DNA from: Cordia subcordata
Lineage: Eukaryota > Streptophyta > Magnoliopsida > Boraginales > Cordiaceae
DNA length: 64,000 nucleotides
Direction of reading: 5' to 3'
Assembly: GCA_028554755.1 (NCBI GenBank)
Contig: JAPTOF010000006.1
Coordinates: forward strand, 1,296,501-1,360,500
Both the position numbers and the translations under genes were made by a program. The notes beneath the pieces are model-generated. The model worked only from the letters and a program-made list of their open reading frames with translations. It did no database searches and was not told where the DNA came from. Shown here piece after piece: positions 1-10,759 of the stretch. Each line of letters opens with the position of its first letter. Position 1 is the stretch's first letter.

Positions 1-37
1 GTAGAAGCCACCCTGAGCACGAAATTCCATTATTATC

Positions 38-625
38 GTTAACGCCTCCCAAACCCATAGTTCAAGAACATCCCAAACACATCATTTCCAATTATTAGGA
101 AAAAAAAAGAGAGAACCCTAATTTCAAGCTCTGACCAGTAAAAATAACAATAACAAAAACTGCTAAATAATGTAGCTCACTCTACCATCTCTGGTAAATT
201 TAGGAGCTTTCTCTATGTTCTTATAAACGAAGGGGACTTATTAGATTATTACGATATAAAACACAAAGCTCATTGAAGCTCATTGCCAAATATGTGTTTG
301 TATAAATGAAAATATGAGTGTAGGTGAGGTTAACATCTCCCAGATCCATAGTTAAAAAGCATCTCGAATACACCATCTCCAATTAAATTTAAAAAAAAAA
401 AAAAGAAGAAGAAGAAGAACCCTACTTTTAAGCTCTGACCACTGAAAGTAACAATAAGTCAATAACAAAAACTGTAAATAACGTAGCTCATTGTCTCGTG
501 TCTGGTAATTTTAGGAGCTTTAAGAGGAGTCATTAGATTATTACGACATGGAAAGCAGAGCTCGTTGAAGCTCGTTGCCGTAGATGTGTTTGCATAACTG
601 CAAATATGATTATATGAGTGTGTGA
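38..625. repeat. Diverged tandem duplication (~290 bp unit) in CPSF2 intron 1
   Basis: Two consecutive units, about 38-329 and 330-625, share the same order of motifs: CTCCCA.A.CCATAGTT, then an A-rich run, AAGCTCTGACCA, TAACAATAA, TTAGGAGCTTT, ATTAGATTATTACGA, and GAAGCTC.TTGCC. They differ by scattered substitutions and small indels, so the duplication is not recent. It lies wholly in intron and should not change the protein. Confidence 0.8.
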
Positions 626-645
626 GTGTGTGAGGTAGGGGGGAC

Positions 646-794
646 CTGGAGAGGGGTTGGAGAAGGGAGGTGTCGAAGTGGTCGGTCCAGCCGCAATCGA
701 TGAGGAAGTTGAAGCCGTCGATGGAGACAAGGTAGGAGAGTGGGTTCTCGTTGTACACTCCGCACAGCGGCTGAACCTGCACCGATGTTCCCAT
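646..794 (-). CDS. CPSF2: CPSF100 (cleavage and polyadenylation specificity factor subunit 2), first coding exon, partial gene
   Basis: CPSF100 is a core subunit of the nuclear complex that recognises the poly(A) signal and cleaves pre-mRNA 3' ends; it has a metallo-beta-lactamase fold like CPSF73 but is catalytically inactive. Only the first 49 codons and part of the 50th are in the window. The peptide begins MGTSVQVQPLCGVYNENP and contains SYLVSIDGFNFLIDCGW, the conserved start of the lactamase fold. The exon ends in the codon for Arg50 at a clear donor (CCAG|GT, donor at 645-644), the usual place for this family. The rest of the gene lies beyond the left edge; bases 1-643 are intron. The start is the first Met and matches the family N-terminus. 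The 5' UTR (about 795-940) is rich in CT/CA runs. Identity is recalled from the family, not searched. Confidence 0.9.
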
Positions 795-1245
795 TTTTTA
801 CTCTCTCTCTATCACACACTCGCACACATACACGAGAGAGAAAAGCTGTATGTGTGTGTTGTTCTTTTGTTCGGATTTGTCTGGAACTGTGATTTCTATG
901 CTCTGAACAACTGCCGCTGCTGCTGCTGCTTCAGCTGAGCTCGACGGAGGTGTGGGAAAGAAGCAGCGGGGTTTTAGAAGCCGAAGAAACTCAGGGGCTG
1001 CTCCACCACACGACGTCGTTGTGGGAGGTTTTATTTTTCTTGTTAAAACTTTGAAGATAGACCCCTCGATTAGCAGGTATTTTAAGTTTAGGACGTATGT
1101 TTGGCTTTTCTCCGCTTTTGGCTTGTCAACAAAACCCCGAGTCAACCCCCAAGTTAAATGGAAAACAAATTTTGAGCTCGAAAGGGAGAAAACAAAAAAA
1201 AAAATCTATGGGATTTGCAATCTCTCTTTTGGAGAGGTGTAACTT

Positions 1246-1889
1246 AATCAAGAAGAGTATATGGCATTCTCCAATGTGTAGTGCACATATTTAGAATTTA
1301 TACTTATGTTTATGATCTTCCAATCGAGTTATTTGTAAAGTCCAATTAAATCTCTCAAAAGCTATTCCAATTTTAATCGCAATAAATTATTTAATATAAA
1401 TTCCAATTCATATTTATTACGACTATATACAAGATTATCACATCTTTTAAATAGCCATACATTTCCCTAGATCTGCAAATTGTATGAAGGATTAAGCCCA
1501 AGTCTTTCTTTTTGCTTTTAAAGTTACATACTTGAATTTAATTGTATATCCTTTTCCTTCATATAGCTGGAGTACGAATTTGCAATACTGTAAAACAGAA
1601 TTCATGGTAGTTATTCATGATGATCTAAATGGTTTTATAATTATGGCTCAATTTATAGTAAGGAATTCGAAGACTATGGTGTTGTACTTCTTTCTTCCTT
1701 TTTCTTTTTTTTCCCCCCTTTTTGGATCAAAAAGAACATTTTTAATCAACAAAGAAGAACTACACGAAGGCCCATATAACAAGGCCCAACAAAAGGCACA
1801 AAACAAAATAGGTCTAAAGCAACCCAACAACAAAAGGCACAAAACAAAATGGGCCGTAAGCAACCCAACTACAAAAGACATGGCATTCA
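1246..1889. other. Intergenic DNA between CPSF2 and SPPL1
   Basis: No gene recognised. This stretch holds CPSF2 upstream DNA and a small tandem repeat: two 41-bp units starting at 1788 and 1829, each opening with AACAAAAGGCACAAAACAAA, followed by a shorter decayed third unit. Open frames here are short and lack family features. Confidence 0.6.
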
Positions 1890-2289
1890 GAGGGAGTTTG
1901 GAAGTGCTCATAAGTTGGTGAAACCCACTTACAAGCCAAAAAATAAAATTTACATGTTTAACAAATTCTATTTATAAACAAGTAAAACTAATCTATAAAT
2001 AACCAAAAAGGAAAAAAAAAAAAAAACCCTTAACTTTTTTTAAACTACTTATGAGCACTAAAAATTAACCAAATAAAATTACATTTATATCCTTAAGAGC
2101 ACAAAATTAACCATCCCTAATTAATGAAAGGTTCTTTTTAGTTGTTTTTAACAAATCCTACTGCTAATAAATATATATTTACCAAATATGTCAACAACTT
2201 ACAAATACATTTTATCCAAATACTTCTCTACTTTTTATTATTCGGTAAATTGCTTATAAACAGCTTAAACAAAACAAAGCCAAAAACCA
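1890..2289. mobile_element. Tourist-like MITE, copy 1 (decayed)
   Basis: This ~400-bp AT-rich segment begins GAGGGAGTTTGGAAGTG and ends ACAAAGCCAAAAACC, an imperfect inverted terminus. It aligns along its length, in inverted orientation, with the element at 49561-49951 (shared internal blocks include AATTAATGAAAGG, TTTAACAAAT and TTGCTTATAAACA). The target duplication is no longer clear in this copy. No coding capacity. Confidence 0.65.
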
Positions 2290-2688
2290 TAAATTCCTGC
2301 ACCCGTGTTTCCCAGTAGAATGGGGCAAAAGTTCAAGAGATGTGACACCATCACATTCCACGTGGCAGGTGCATCAAAGACCGTCATTTTGAAATTGGTA
2401 GCCGTTTAAGAAGAATTCCCCTAATCAGAGATAGGAAACAAAGACACCATACTCTGAACATGGCAATGGATGAACAAGTTTCCTAGATCATCATTTTGTG
2501 ATTAAAATTTGAAAATACCATTAATAGTAAACAAAGATGACTCTTCCTGTCTAGAATTTTTAGCGTTTAGGAAAGTGACTTTTCCCGTTTAGGTTCATTG
2601 AGGTAAGGAAGAGTCTGTTCTCGAAGAATTTACAAGTTTCAAATGAATATGTGGAGAGGATCCTCCTGGCCGAAGAAGGAACAAGAAG

Positions 2689-4555
2689 TCAAACTTCTGT
2701 TGCATGACTTTTCTCATTTATGTTTGGCATTTCTCCTTCCCATAGTTCTGCTAGTTCCTTTCTCATCCAAGAAATCACGATGATGGGCCCCAAAGTAGAC
2801 GGTACCTGTTTCATGAACGAGGGTCTGCAATTAGTGGCAAAGAGGTGGAAGGAAGCGTCTTCAGACGAAGAGGAGCTCTCTTGCATTGAAAGAAAGGAAG
2901 CAACATAAACAATCAAGGAAAAAGAAAACAAAAACATCAATTACTAAGAAAACAATGATCAAAAACTTTATCTAACTCCAATATGCACCCGATCTCACCT
3001 ACAGACTATTTTTAGGTGCAACACATTTGCATGAATATATCCTACATCCTTTTCTACAATGCAATATTAAGAAAACCAACATTGTGGTCAGTGAGCTAAA
3101 TGATATTTGAATATTTGAAATAATATGCGAAATTTCTGTAGCTCAGAGACAGGCACGCAGCGGCTCCAGTTTGCCTCACCTCTCCCCTGCCCCCAGCCGT
3201 CCCACAGGGACCACAAAAAACTAAGAACAAATGACATGCACGAGCACAGGAAAAATGAAAGAAGCAATGAGAATTAAGAAAAGAAAGCTACCCTCTGAAA
3301 CAGCTCCTATTTGATAGCATTAAATACACTCACACAAAAAGATAATATACCAAATATAGAAGAGCCGGTTGAGGAGAATGTGTCAAAATGCCAGCTGCTA
3401 AGGCGGTAACAAGTCCAACTGAATATCCTGCAACTGCATACCATATGTATTTAAACCCCTTTTGTGATGGTAACTCCAAGGGATTTATGGAATCCCTGCT
3501 CTTTCTATGATCAAAACAGAGAACTAATGCCAAAAGCATGGATGGAATAGCCTGCAAGAGCAACATCAAGGCAAAGGCTAAGTGATTGTTAGAATAAAAG
3601 AAAATTGTGCCACCATCACATATGCAACCTAATAATGACATTAATTGAAGTGCAAAAGTTAATCTCCATCTTTGTCCCACTATTCTATATACATACTACA
3701 GAAAACACCAAGAAGAAAGATTACATAATTACTAAGTAGAATAACAACAGGTTTTACCATGTCACCAAGGCCAAGCATCATGAAATCACTAGCATTATAT
3801 CCAGGTACTACACCTCCTAACAAATTCCTGGGGTAGACAATCTTTACTGGCAACTCCAGTTTCTTGGTAATCAATTGCAGTCCAGGGAGACTCAAACTAT
3901 CAGCCACTGTGTGTACCGGATTCGATGCTTGCTGTGTTGCCACTGATACCATAACATTTGCACCAAAGAATCTCTCAGAATAGAACACCCAAAATATGTC
4001 ATATACAAACAAGCAAACAAGTAGCATTGCGCAAATCTTGATGTTAGGGAGGCGCACATGACTCACAAAAGCTATACAAAGTGAGATACCCAACATATTG
4101 TTCAATATCCAATGTCCAGAAACTAGCCATGCAATAACCAGTGCAAAGCATAGCAACAGAAGTAGAGCTTGGATTCGCGTAAATGACTTGGAACAACACC
4201 GAGATACATATGGGTCTGTCAAACCAAATTGGGACTTAATACGGGGTATGTATGGTGAGAGGCAAAAGAAGAGGGACGATGCCGAGGCAATTGCAGTAAA
4301 AGCTGTGAGAATTTGTGAGACAGAAGAGAACAAGTAGAACATCAAAAGCAAGCTGCAAGAACTCATCACTGGGATCATTAGGGCCTGAGACCTGTCCAAA
4401 GTAATGGAAGCTTCTGACAAGTCACGGTTCTTCTCCATTTCTTTCCCATAGTTCAGAGCTCGAAAAGCCGATCCCGATGTAACAGCTATAGCTGTCAAAA
4501 TGAGAGTGACTGGAGCTGGTTCCAGCAAATAAGCAAGCTTCCACAAAGGCTCCAT
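2689..4555 (-). CDS. SPPL1: Signal peptide peptidase-like 1 (SPPL1), intramembrane aspartyl protease
   Basis: SPPL proteins are multi-pass GxGD aspartyl proteases that cut transmembrane segments of membrane proteins. Coding exons (minus): 4555-3758, 3551-3351, 2805-2689; frame is kept through both junctions, giving 371 aa, the usual size of plant SPPL1. The protein has about nine hydrophobic segments and no long N-terminal protease-associated domain, unlike the SPPL2-5 type. All three catalytic motifs are present: YD within FVYDIFWVF (Tyr185-Asp186), GLGD (Asp265 at the end of exon 1) and QPALLYL (PAL at 328-330). The Met start opens with MEPLWKLAYLLEPAP, typical of the family. The C-terminus is short and charged. 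The 1.2 kb upstream of the Met looks like leader with intron. It is the nearest gene downstream of CPSF2 on the same strand but is unrelated to it. Confidence 0.93.
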
Positions 4556-5748
4556 TTTCAGAAAAAATCAAACACTTCTTGAAAACTTATCACAAAATTG
4601 CCCTAACAATGTAAGAGAATCCACTAATATTCAGGGTCAACAGGTATATCAGCTTTGTCTCTCTTGCATATTTGTGAAGACCACACAGCAATTTCCCAAT
4701 CCAAGGGTGCACTTCTCCACTGATCAACACCTGCCTTCACACATTCATGCAACCTAAGATCAACAAGCCCGAAACAAGGAAAGTGTTATACTATTTCCTC
4801 AATACTTATGTGAAACACAGTGCTCATGGAACAAGTGAAATTAAAACATCATTAACTAATTGCAAATTCGGTGCTTGCTAAAATCATATACAATTCCTCC
4901 TTGAAAGCTTCATTAATTTAGCGAAATGCACTGCTCAAGAAACAAGTAAAATTAAAATCATAAATATTTAACTAACAGGATATTAAGTGATTAGGGAAGT
5001 CATCCAAAGATCCCATCATGAATATCTCGGTACTTTCATGAAATGTGGTGCTCATGAAATGAGTTAGAAAAGCATTACTATTTGACTAACTTTCATTTCA
5101 GAGATTTCTGAAATCATATAAAATTCTTATTTGCAAAATCTAGAGTGCAACAGTCATAGGTCTCAGAAACCCAATGCTTTTCGAGATCATCGCCCGGGAA
5201 ATGCTTAGTTCTCAGCGTTTTAGCTTACATCATGGCATTTTCTGCCTTTTTCTCCTTTCAAACGTATAAATTTTGCTTGAAAAACCAACCTTTTCCCCAT
5301 TTTCCCAAACCAAATGAATCCTTATCCACCGTCCGCTAAACCCTCTACATTTTCCCAAATTAAGAAAAATGAAAATAATTCAGGAAAAATTAAACAGGAA
5401 AAAAAAATGATCCTTTTCTCTTTTTCAACATATATAGTTCACATTAAGGTCAACATTTCCCCTTTTTCCAACTTCACAAACCCCCAATTTTTGAGAAAAT
5501 ATCGGCGGATAAACAGAGCTAAATTAGGGCTCGCGAACGATACAGTGACACAAAAAACAAATAAAATATTATAAACCTGGTATAATCAATTGGAAAACAA
5601 AAATTAACAATTAAGTCTGGCAGAAAAGCAATATAATTAACCTTAGATAAACAGCTAAATTAAGATCTGAGGCGCGACGCGGCTTTGAAAATCTTCAAGT
5701 TCCGAAAATGCACTAAAAAAGAGACAAATTAGACAGATTAGACTTACC

Positions 5749-5800
5749 TTGGACTAGAGGACGTGTTTTCGAACAGCGGCCAACGAATAATGGCTTCTTT
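5749..5800 (-). other. Probable 5' UTR exon of SPPL1 ending at a consensus donor
   Basis: On the minus strand, CTAGTCCAAG|GTAAGTC gives a near-perfect donor at 5747-5746, about 1.2 kb upstream of the SPPL1 Met. A first non-coding exon here, spliced to a second leader exon near 4555-4730, would explain the long open stretch before the Met. The upstream end is a guess and the acceptor is not resolved; transcript data would settle it. Confidence 0.4.
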
Positions 5801-5809
5801 TCTTTTTAT

Positions 5810-6415
5810 TTTTATTTTTTTACTTCTTTTTTTTTGGCTTGGAACAGTAAAGAATTGCTGCAAAACCAGTTCACTTAAAAATGGAAAAATCAAACCATTT
5901 AATTTATTGAAAAAGTGGAACCGTAGCTAAGCGTTGTTAAATAATTTTCCGGGCCACTTAGCAAAATAAAATAAATTAATTAATTAATTCGGAGGCCTTT
6001 TTTCCTTTGTTGTTTCACCCAATATTTGTCATTTATATCAAACCCGTGCTCGTTTGTTTGGGGTCAATGTATTTTGATTTGCATTTTTTTTTTCCTAATC
6101 CGCCGACAAATTTTGGGCTCTAGCCTCGAGTATCGTTAGGGCCGATTTGATGTGCAACCTGTACTTTAGCTTGGGCTTTTATGGTGGTCTAAGGCCTCTT
6201 CTCGTCAGGCTGTTGTCTTCCGCTTCTTTCCCCAACCAGGAAGTTTTTTCCTACGAATTTTTTCTCATGTGATACACGAGAAAATTAAATATAATTTTAT
6301 GCACATATAATATATAAAATAATTAAAATAAGCATTATTAGATCAATAATATAAGTATTCAATAATAAAAGAAAAGATAACTACATAATATATTAATTGA
6401 ATGTACAATATATAA
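5810..6415. other. Intergenic DNA upstream of SPPL1
   Basis: AT-rich sequence with homopolymer runs and an (AATT)n-like stretch near 5972-5990. No gene or RNA recognised. Confidence 0.5.
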
Positions 6416-8333
6416 TTTAATAGTGTAATACCCGTGTGATATAGGGAAGAAATGGGCATTTTTATATTTTCATAATTGTTAATGGCCAGTTTTGACAATT
6501 AATGTGAGAGATAAAATACAAATATATTTATCATGTTAAATTTTCAACATTAATTGTAACATTTGTATTTTTGTAAAATCTAATAATTTTAGAAAGAAAA
6601 TCACGAACTATTTAGATTGGTATATTTCCATCATTTATTGAGCATATTTTTAATGTAACAGATTAGTCTTTCTTTTTTAATATACATAGTAATCTTTTCC
6701 TTTTTTAAGTACAAAAGACACAAGGTAGCTTTATGTGAGCTAGAAATTTTGGAGGGAACGAATGTGGTTTAACTAATTCAACTTTATATATTTAACTAGT
6801 GTGACACCCGTGTGGTATATAGGGAGCAACATATGTGATCAAATATATTAAAACTATAGATTTTTGCATCTTATTAAATAGTTATTGAAACAATTATATA
6901 CTATGAAATTAATAAAATAAATATGACATATATAGAGAAAAGGCATAATGTTAATTAAGTTAAAATATTTAATACATGTACGAGACTGAATAAATGATGG
7001 AAAACAATAAAATGACCTAAGAAAGATTTTGGAAAATTTCTTTGTATACAACATTTTCGGTTTTATTTGAAGCCACACCTTTTTCATCATGGATTAATAT
7101 TTTCAACCTCTTTTTCCTTGTAACTCTAGAAACAACAACATATAATTATACATCTCTCTTGGTGGTCTAAGATCCACAATGTAATAGCCAGTGCCATCTA
7201 AATTTAAAAACAAAAGTCAAAAAAATATAATGACAATCTTATTTATAAAAGCCACCAAATTGATTTAATAACGTTTTTGTCATTTTGATTTAACCGAAAA
7301 AAATAAAATATATGAAGTTTGTACATACACTTGAATAAAAAATTCAATCTTTTTGAATAGTAGTAACTTTTAATTTGCTAAATGGAAATTAAATATTAAG
7401 GAAAAGACTAAAATAAATAATATTTTTGGATATTTCTAAATTTATTTCCTATTATTTTTCTTAAATTTATATCATATTATTTTTCTTAAATTTCTAATAT
7501 TAATATCATATTATTTGAAAATCCACACTTGAAAGTATTGCGCTAGAGAAAATAAATTAATCATACATATCAAACTGGATATATCAAACTAACAAACTAT
7601 ATATATCGAACTAACAAAAGAGCAAGAGAAACTATTATCTCACATGTTTAGTAAAATACAAATCAATCCATAATCAAGGATTGATCTTTGCACCATCAGA
7701 CACTCCTTCCCCTCAAGGAAAAGAATATATATGAGAAATCATAACCACTAATCTAAAAAATCATGATCATTAGATTGGTTGTTACATAATATAAAATCTA
7801 GTGAAAAGCCAGCTCGATGAATGGTGAAGTATTCATGCTCAAATATATAGATATGGTGTTGATTCTTGAATGTACCTTGCTCGATCAATAGATCCCACCA
7901 TATCACCTCACTTAATACTAGTAAATTTGCAATTAACTGCATGGTAATCAAGTCTCCTCATCACAAAAACCAAACCAAACATGTAATTAGACATATATAT
8001 GCACATTATTTCAGTTCATACTTCTTAATGCAATCACATATCCAAATCTTCTACTACAATAAATCATAACATTTAGTCTACTTAACACTTAGCATGATAG
8101 TTTCTCAATAAACCACAGGTGGCACCTAGATATTAAAGAATAGGAAAGAATTCAAAACCCCTAAAAACCAGGCTCAGTTCATTCGCTTAAATCTCAAGAC
8201 ACAAATACTAAGTACCACAAATTCCACCAAAAACAACAAACTGGAAACCAAAATTCACATAAATTTCTTCACACGAAGAGGGAAAAAAAAAAGATTTTGA
8301 AAGAAAAAAGAAAAGAAAGACAAAAACACTTAG

Positions 8334-8498
8334 GGTATGTTCGGCAAATTTAGCTGTTGGAGTAGCTGATAGCTGTTGTATTTTAATTGTTAACGAATAA
8401 CTGTTTAATTAGCTGATTGAACAAAATGTGTTCGGTAAATTAGCTATTAAATTAGCTGATGAATGTTAAATGACGTAGAAGAACATTGATATAATGTG

Positions 8499-8581
<83 letters not shown>

Positions 8582-9112
8582 GATAATTGTAATTATTATT
8601 ACTATTACAGAAATAAGATAATATATTTTATAATTAGATATTTATTCTCATAATCATATTTTAATATTAAAGTATAACTAATTTTTTGATAAAACATTTA
8701 TATCAATATTACAAAAGTTAAATTTAATATATTCAAAATTATTTTGTAAAAAAGAAGGTACTAATAAAACTTATTCTTTTAGTAATGTTGATTATATAGA
8801 AATTGAAATTCATTTTTATATTATTTCTTTTTTATATTTGTGAAAGAAAAAGTAAAAATATAGAGAGAGATTGGAGAAAGAATAGAAAAATCAAAAAATG
8901 CAAAAAGGATAGAATTGCAAAAGAAAACATGAAAATCCAAACGCCACTGAAACGCTAAAATTTTTAGCTTTTGAGAAACGCTAGTTGAAATGCTAAAAGC
9001 TACCTAAAAAGCTACTTGAAACGCTAATTTACCAAACAGCAATAGTTTAGCAAAATAACGTTTTGTCCAGTCAAAACGCTAAAACGCTACTTGAAAAGCT
9101 GTTGCCGAACAC
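8334..9112. mobile_element. hAT-like non-autonomous TIR element nested in the Helitron
   Basis: The 779-bp element is bounded by perfect 8-bp direct repeats ACACTTAG (8326-8333 and 9113-9120), the target-duplication length of hAT transposons. Its ends are inverted: the left begins GGTATGTTCGGCAAATTTAG and the right, reversed, begins GTGTTCGGCAACAGCTTTTC. Subterminal repeats occur on both sides (TTAGCTGAT-type on the left, ACGCTA-type on the right). No transposase. A long (ATT)n microsatellite lies in its left half. Confidence 0.8.
8499..8582. repeat. (ATT)n microsatellite, ~28 units
   Basis: An essentially uninterrupted TTA/ATT trinucleotide run of about 84 bases inside the hAT-like element. 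Confidence 0.95.
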
Positions 9113-9789
9113 ACACTTAGGATGTAAATCACTTAATAGAAATTTGCATGTGATATTTGCAATTTTGAAACACATGCAAAGCAGTTAGTAAATTGCAATA
9201 CAAATAATTTCAAGGTGTATATAACATCCATAAGATTGATTAAATATGAAACAAATTATATGAGATTTGGGGTTAAAGTGGCACATATGAAGCAAGATTG
9301 AGAATTTTAATGGAGAACAATAAATGCAAGATACCAATTAAGCTCGAAGATAATAGCGAAATGAATATAACAGCCTTCAAATATAAACCGTAATTAAGAA
9401 AAAAAGGAAACAAACATTTGCCATAGATTGAGGCGCATATTTCAGATTAAACAATAAAAAATATGGTATACTGATGAACAAATCATAATAAATAAGGAAT
9501 GTTTGATAAGCTTTCCATTTACAATCTCCATGACACAAAAATTTGACATTAAGTAGAATCCTTGATTGGCGAGCATAGATGTTGATATTGGTAAGGCAAG
9601 CAGCGATTAGAGAATGTATTTGATGAGATAGGACACAAAATATGCCTGCAAATATCAGGGGCAAAAAGGGACCAATGAACAAAATTAAGGGCATAATTGT
9701 CTTTAAATGTGATTTACAAAACTGGTTTATTAGGGTGCCACGTGTCAACACGAAATTGCAGTAAATTTTGCTTTATTAGATAGTATAAA

Positions 9790-10556
9790 TAAATTAATAG
9801 ATGGTCTCATCATACATCATATAATATTTTTGCTAAATATTAACTACAATATTATTGTTGTTGTTGTTGTTGCCATCATCATTATCATCTAAACGAAGAC
9901 CTCTCGTGTCTCATTGCATGATTTTATTTTTATCATTAGGCTAAACGTTTTTTTCCCCCTCAAAAGAATCCACTTGGACCTAATTCCACTAAACATTGCA
10001 ACAATAATTTTTGACGAATAATTGTATCTTTTCCGTCAAAGTGTTACTACTGATATAAGACCTTAGCGGAATGATAAGATGTTAATGATTAAATTAACAT
10101 ATGATTCAAATCAAACTAACACAAGAAATATTCAAGGGACTGATAGATTTTAAGGGAAGAGAAAACAAGTGCAATGATGGTTGAGTATTATTGTGCTCGG
10201 ATGTGAAAGAAAATGAAAAAGAAGATAAGGTAGGAACAATCTTTTTTTTTCTACTTCTTATACAACTATTAGCCTTACCATCTGAAGAAATCTTTAGACA
10301 CAATGAAAGGCTAGACAAATATGTTCATTTTGTGTTATAGGTGAGAAGGACTGCAAATTTTGTTCACAATTATTTGTTAGAGCAATAAAGATCTAATGAC
10401 ATGTTTTGTTGGGCTTCTTTTTTCCGCAAATCCTTGGTCACAAGGTCCATTATAGAAAAAATATATAATTTTTTATATTTTTTCCCATGAAAACAAGGTT
10501 TTTTTTTTTTTTTAAATTTCAGTTTTTCTTACACCAATTTAAGCGGCTATTGGGAA
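9790..10556. other. Intergenic DNA right of the Helitron
   Basis: AT-rich, with a short (GTT)n run near 9857-9873 and poly-T tracts. No gene recognised. Confidence 0.5.
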
Positions 10557-10576
10557 AATGCATTTGTTCAATGAAA

Positions 10577-10655
10577 TAAATATATATATATATATATATA
10601 TTTGTATAGAAAAAAAAAGCCAACCACACAAGCCCATAATGTATCAAAAAGTTTC

Positions 10656-10690
<35 letters not shown>

Positions 10691-10745
10691 ATAGAAAAAA
10701 AAAGCCAACCACACAAGCCCATAATGTATCAAAAAGTTTCTTCAT
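10577..10745. repeat. Tandem duplication of ~83 bp with (AT)n tracts
   Basis: Two successive units each hold an (AT)n tract followed by TTTGTATAGAAAAAAAAAGC, CAACCACACAAGCCCATAAT and GTATCAAAAAGTTTCTTC. Outside the AT tracts the two copies are identical, so the duplication is recent or the region is prone to slippage. Confidence 0.9.
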
Positions 10746-10759
10746 TCTGAAAAACTAGA

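Larger units (their letters stand above)
6796..9789 (-). mobile_element. Non-autonomous Helitron (~3.0 kb)
   Basis: Read on the minus strand, the segment begins near 9789 with TTTATACTATCTAATAAAGC, then has TTGACACGTGGCACC (near 9750-9730); both resemble plant Helitron 5' ends, which usually start TC. It ends at 6796 with ACACGGGTGTCACACTAG followed by T, the CTAG 3' end typical of Helitrons, preceded by a CCC...GGG hairpin-like motif. The flanks are A on the 5' side and T on the 3' side, as expected for insertion between A and T without target duplication. I see no Rep/helicase coding sequence, so the element would need help from an autonomous relative. A hAT-like element is inserted inside it. 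The first two bases appear mutated (TT instead of TC). Confidence 0.72.

Noticed and set aside
952..1242. Open frame of 96 codons upstream of CPSF2
   Set aside because: It overlaps the CPSF2 leader/promoter, has low-complexity basic sequence and no family motif.
4098..4337. Plus-strand frame inside SPPL1
   Set aside because: It is antisense to a clearly coding exon.
6854..7090. Minus-strand 78-codon frame near the Helitron 3' end
   Set aside because: Low-complexity, Phe/Ile/Asn-rich peptide without Rep or helicase motifs.
8499..8582. Possible CRISPR-like or satellite array
   Set aside because: It is a plain (ATT)n microsatellite without spacers, in a plant nuclear genome.
10558..10758. Open frame with IYIYIYIY runs
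   Set aside because: It is a translation of the duplicated AT microsatellite.
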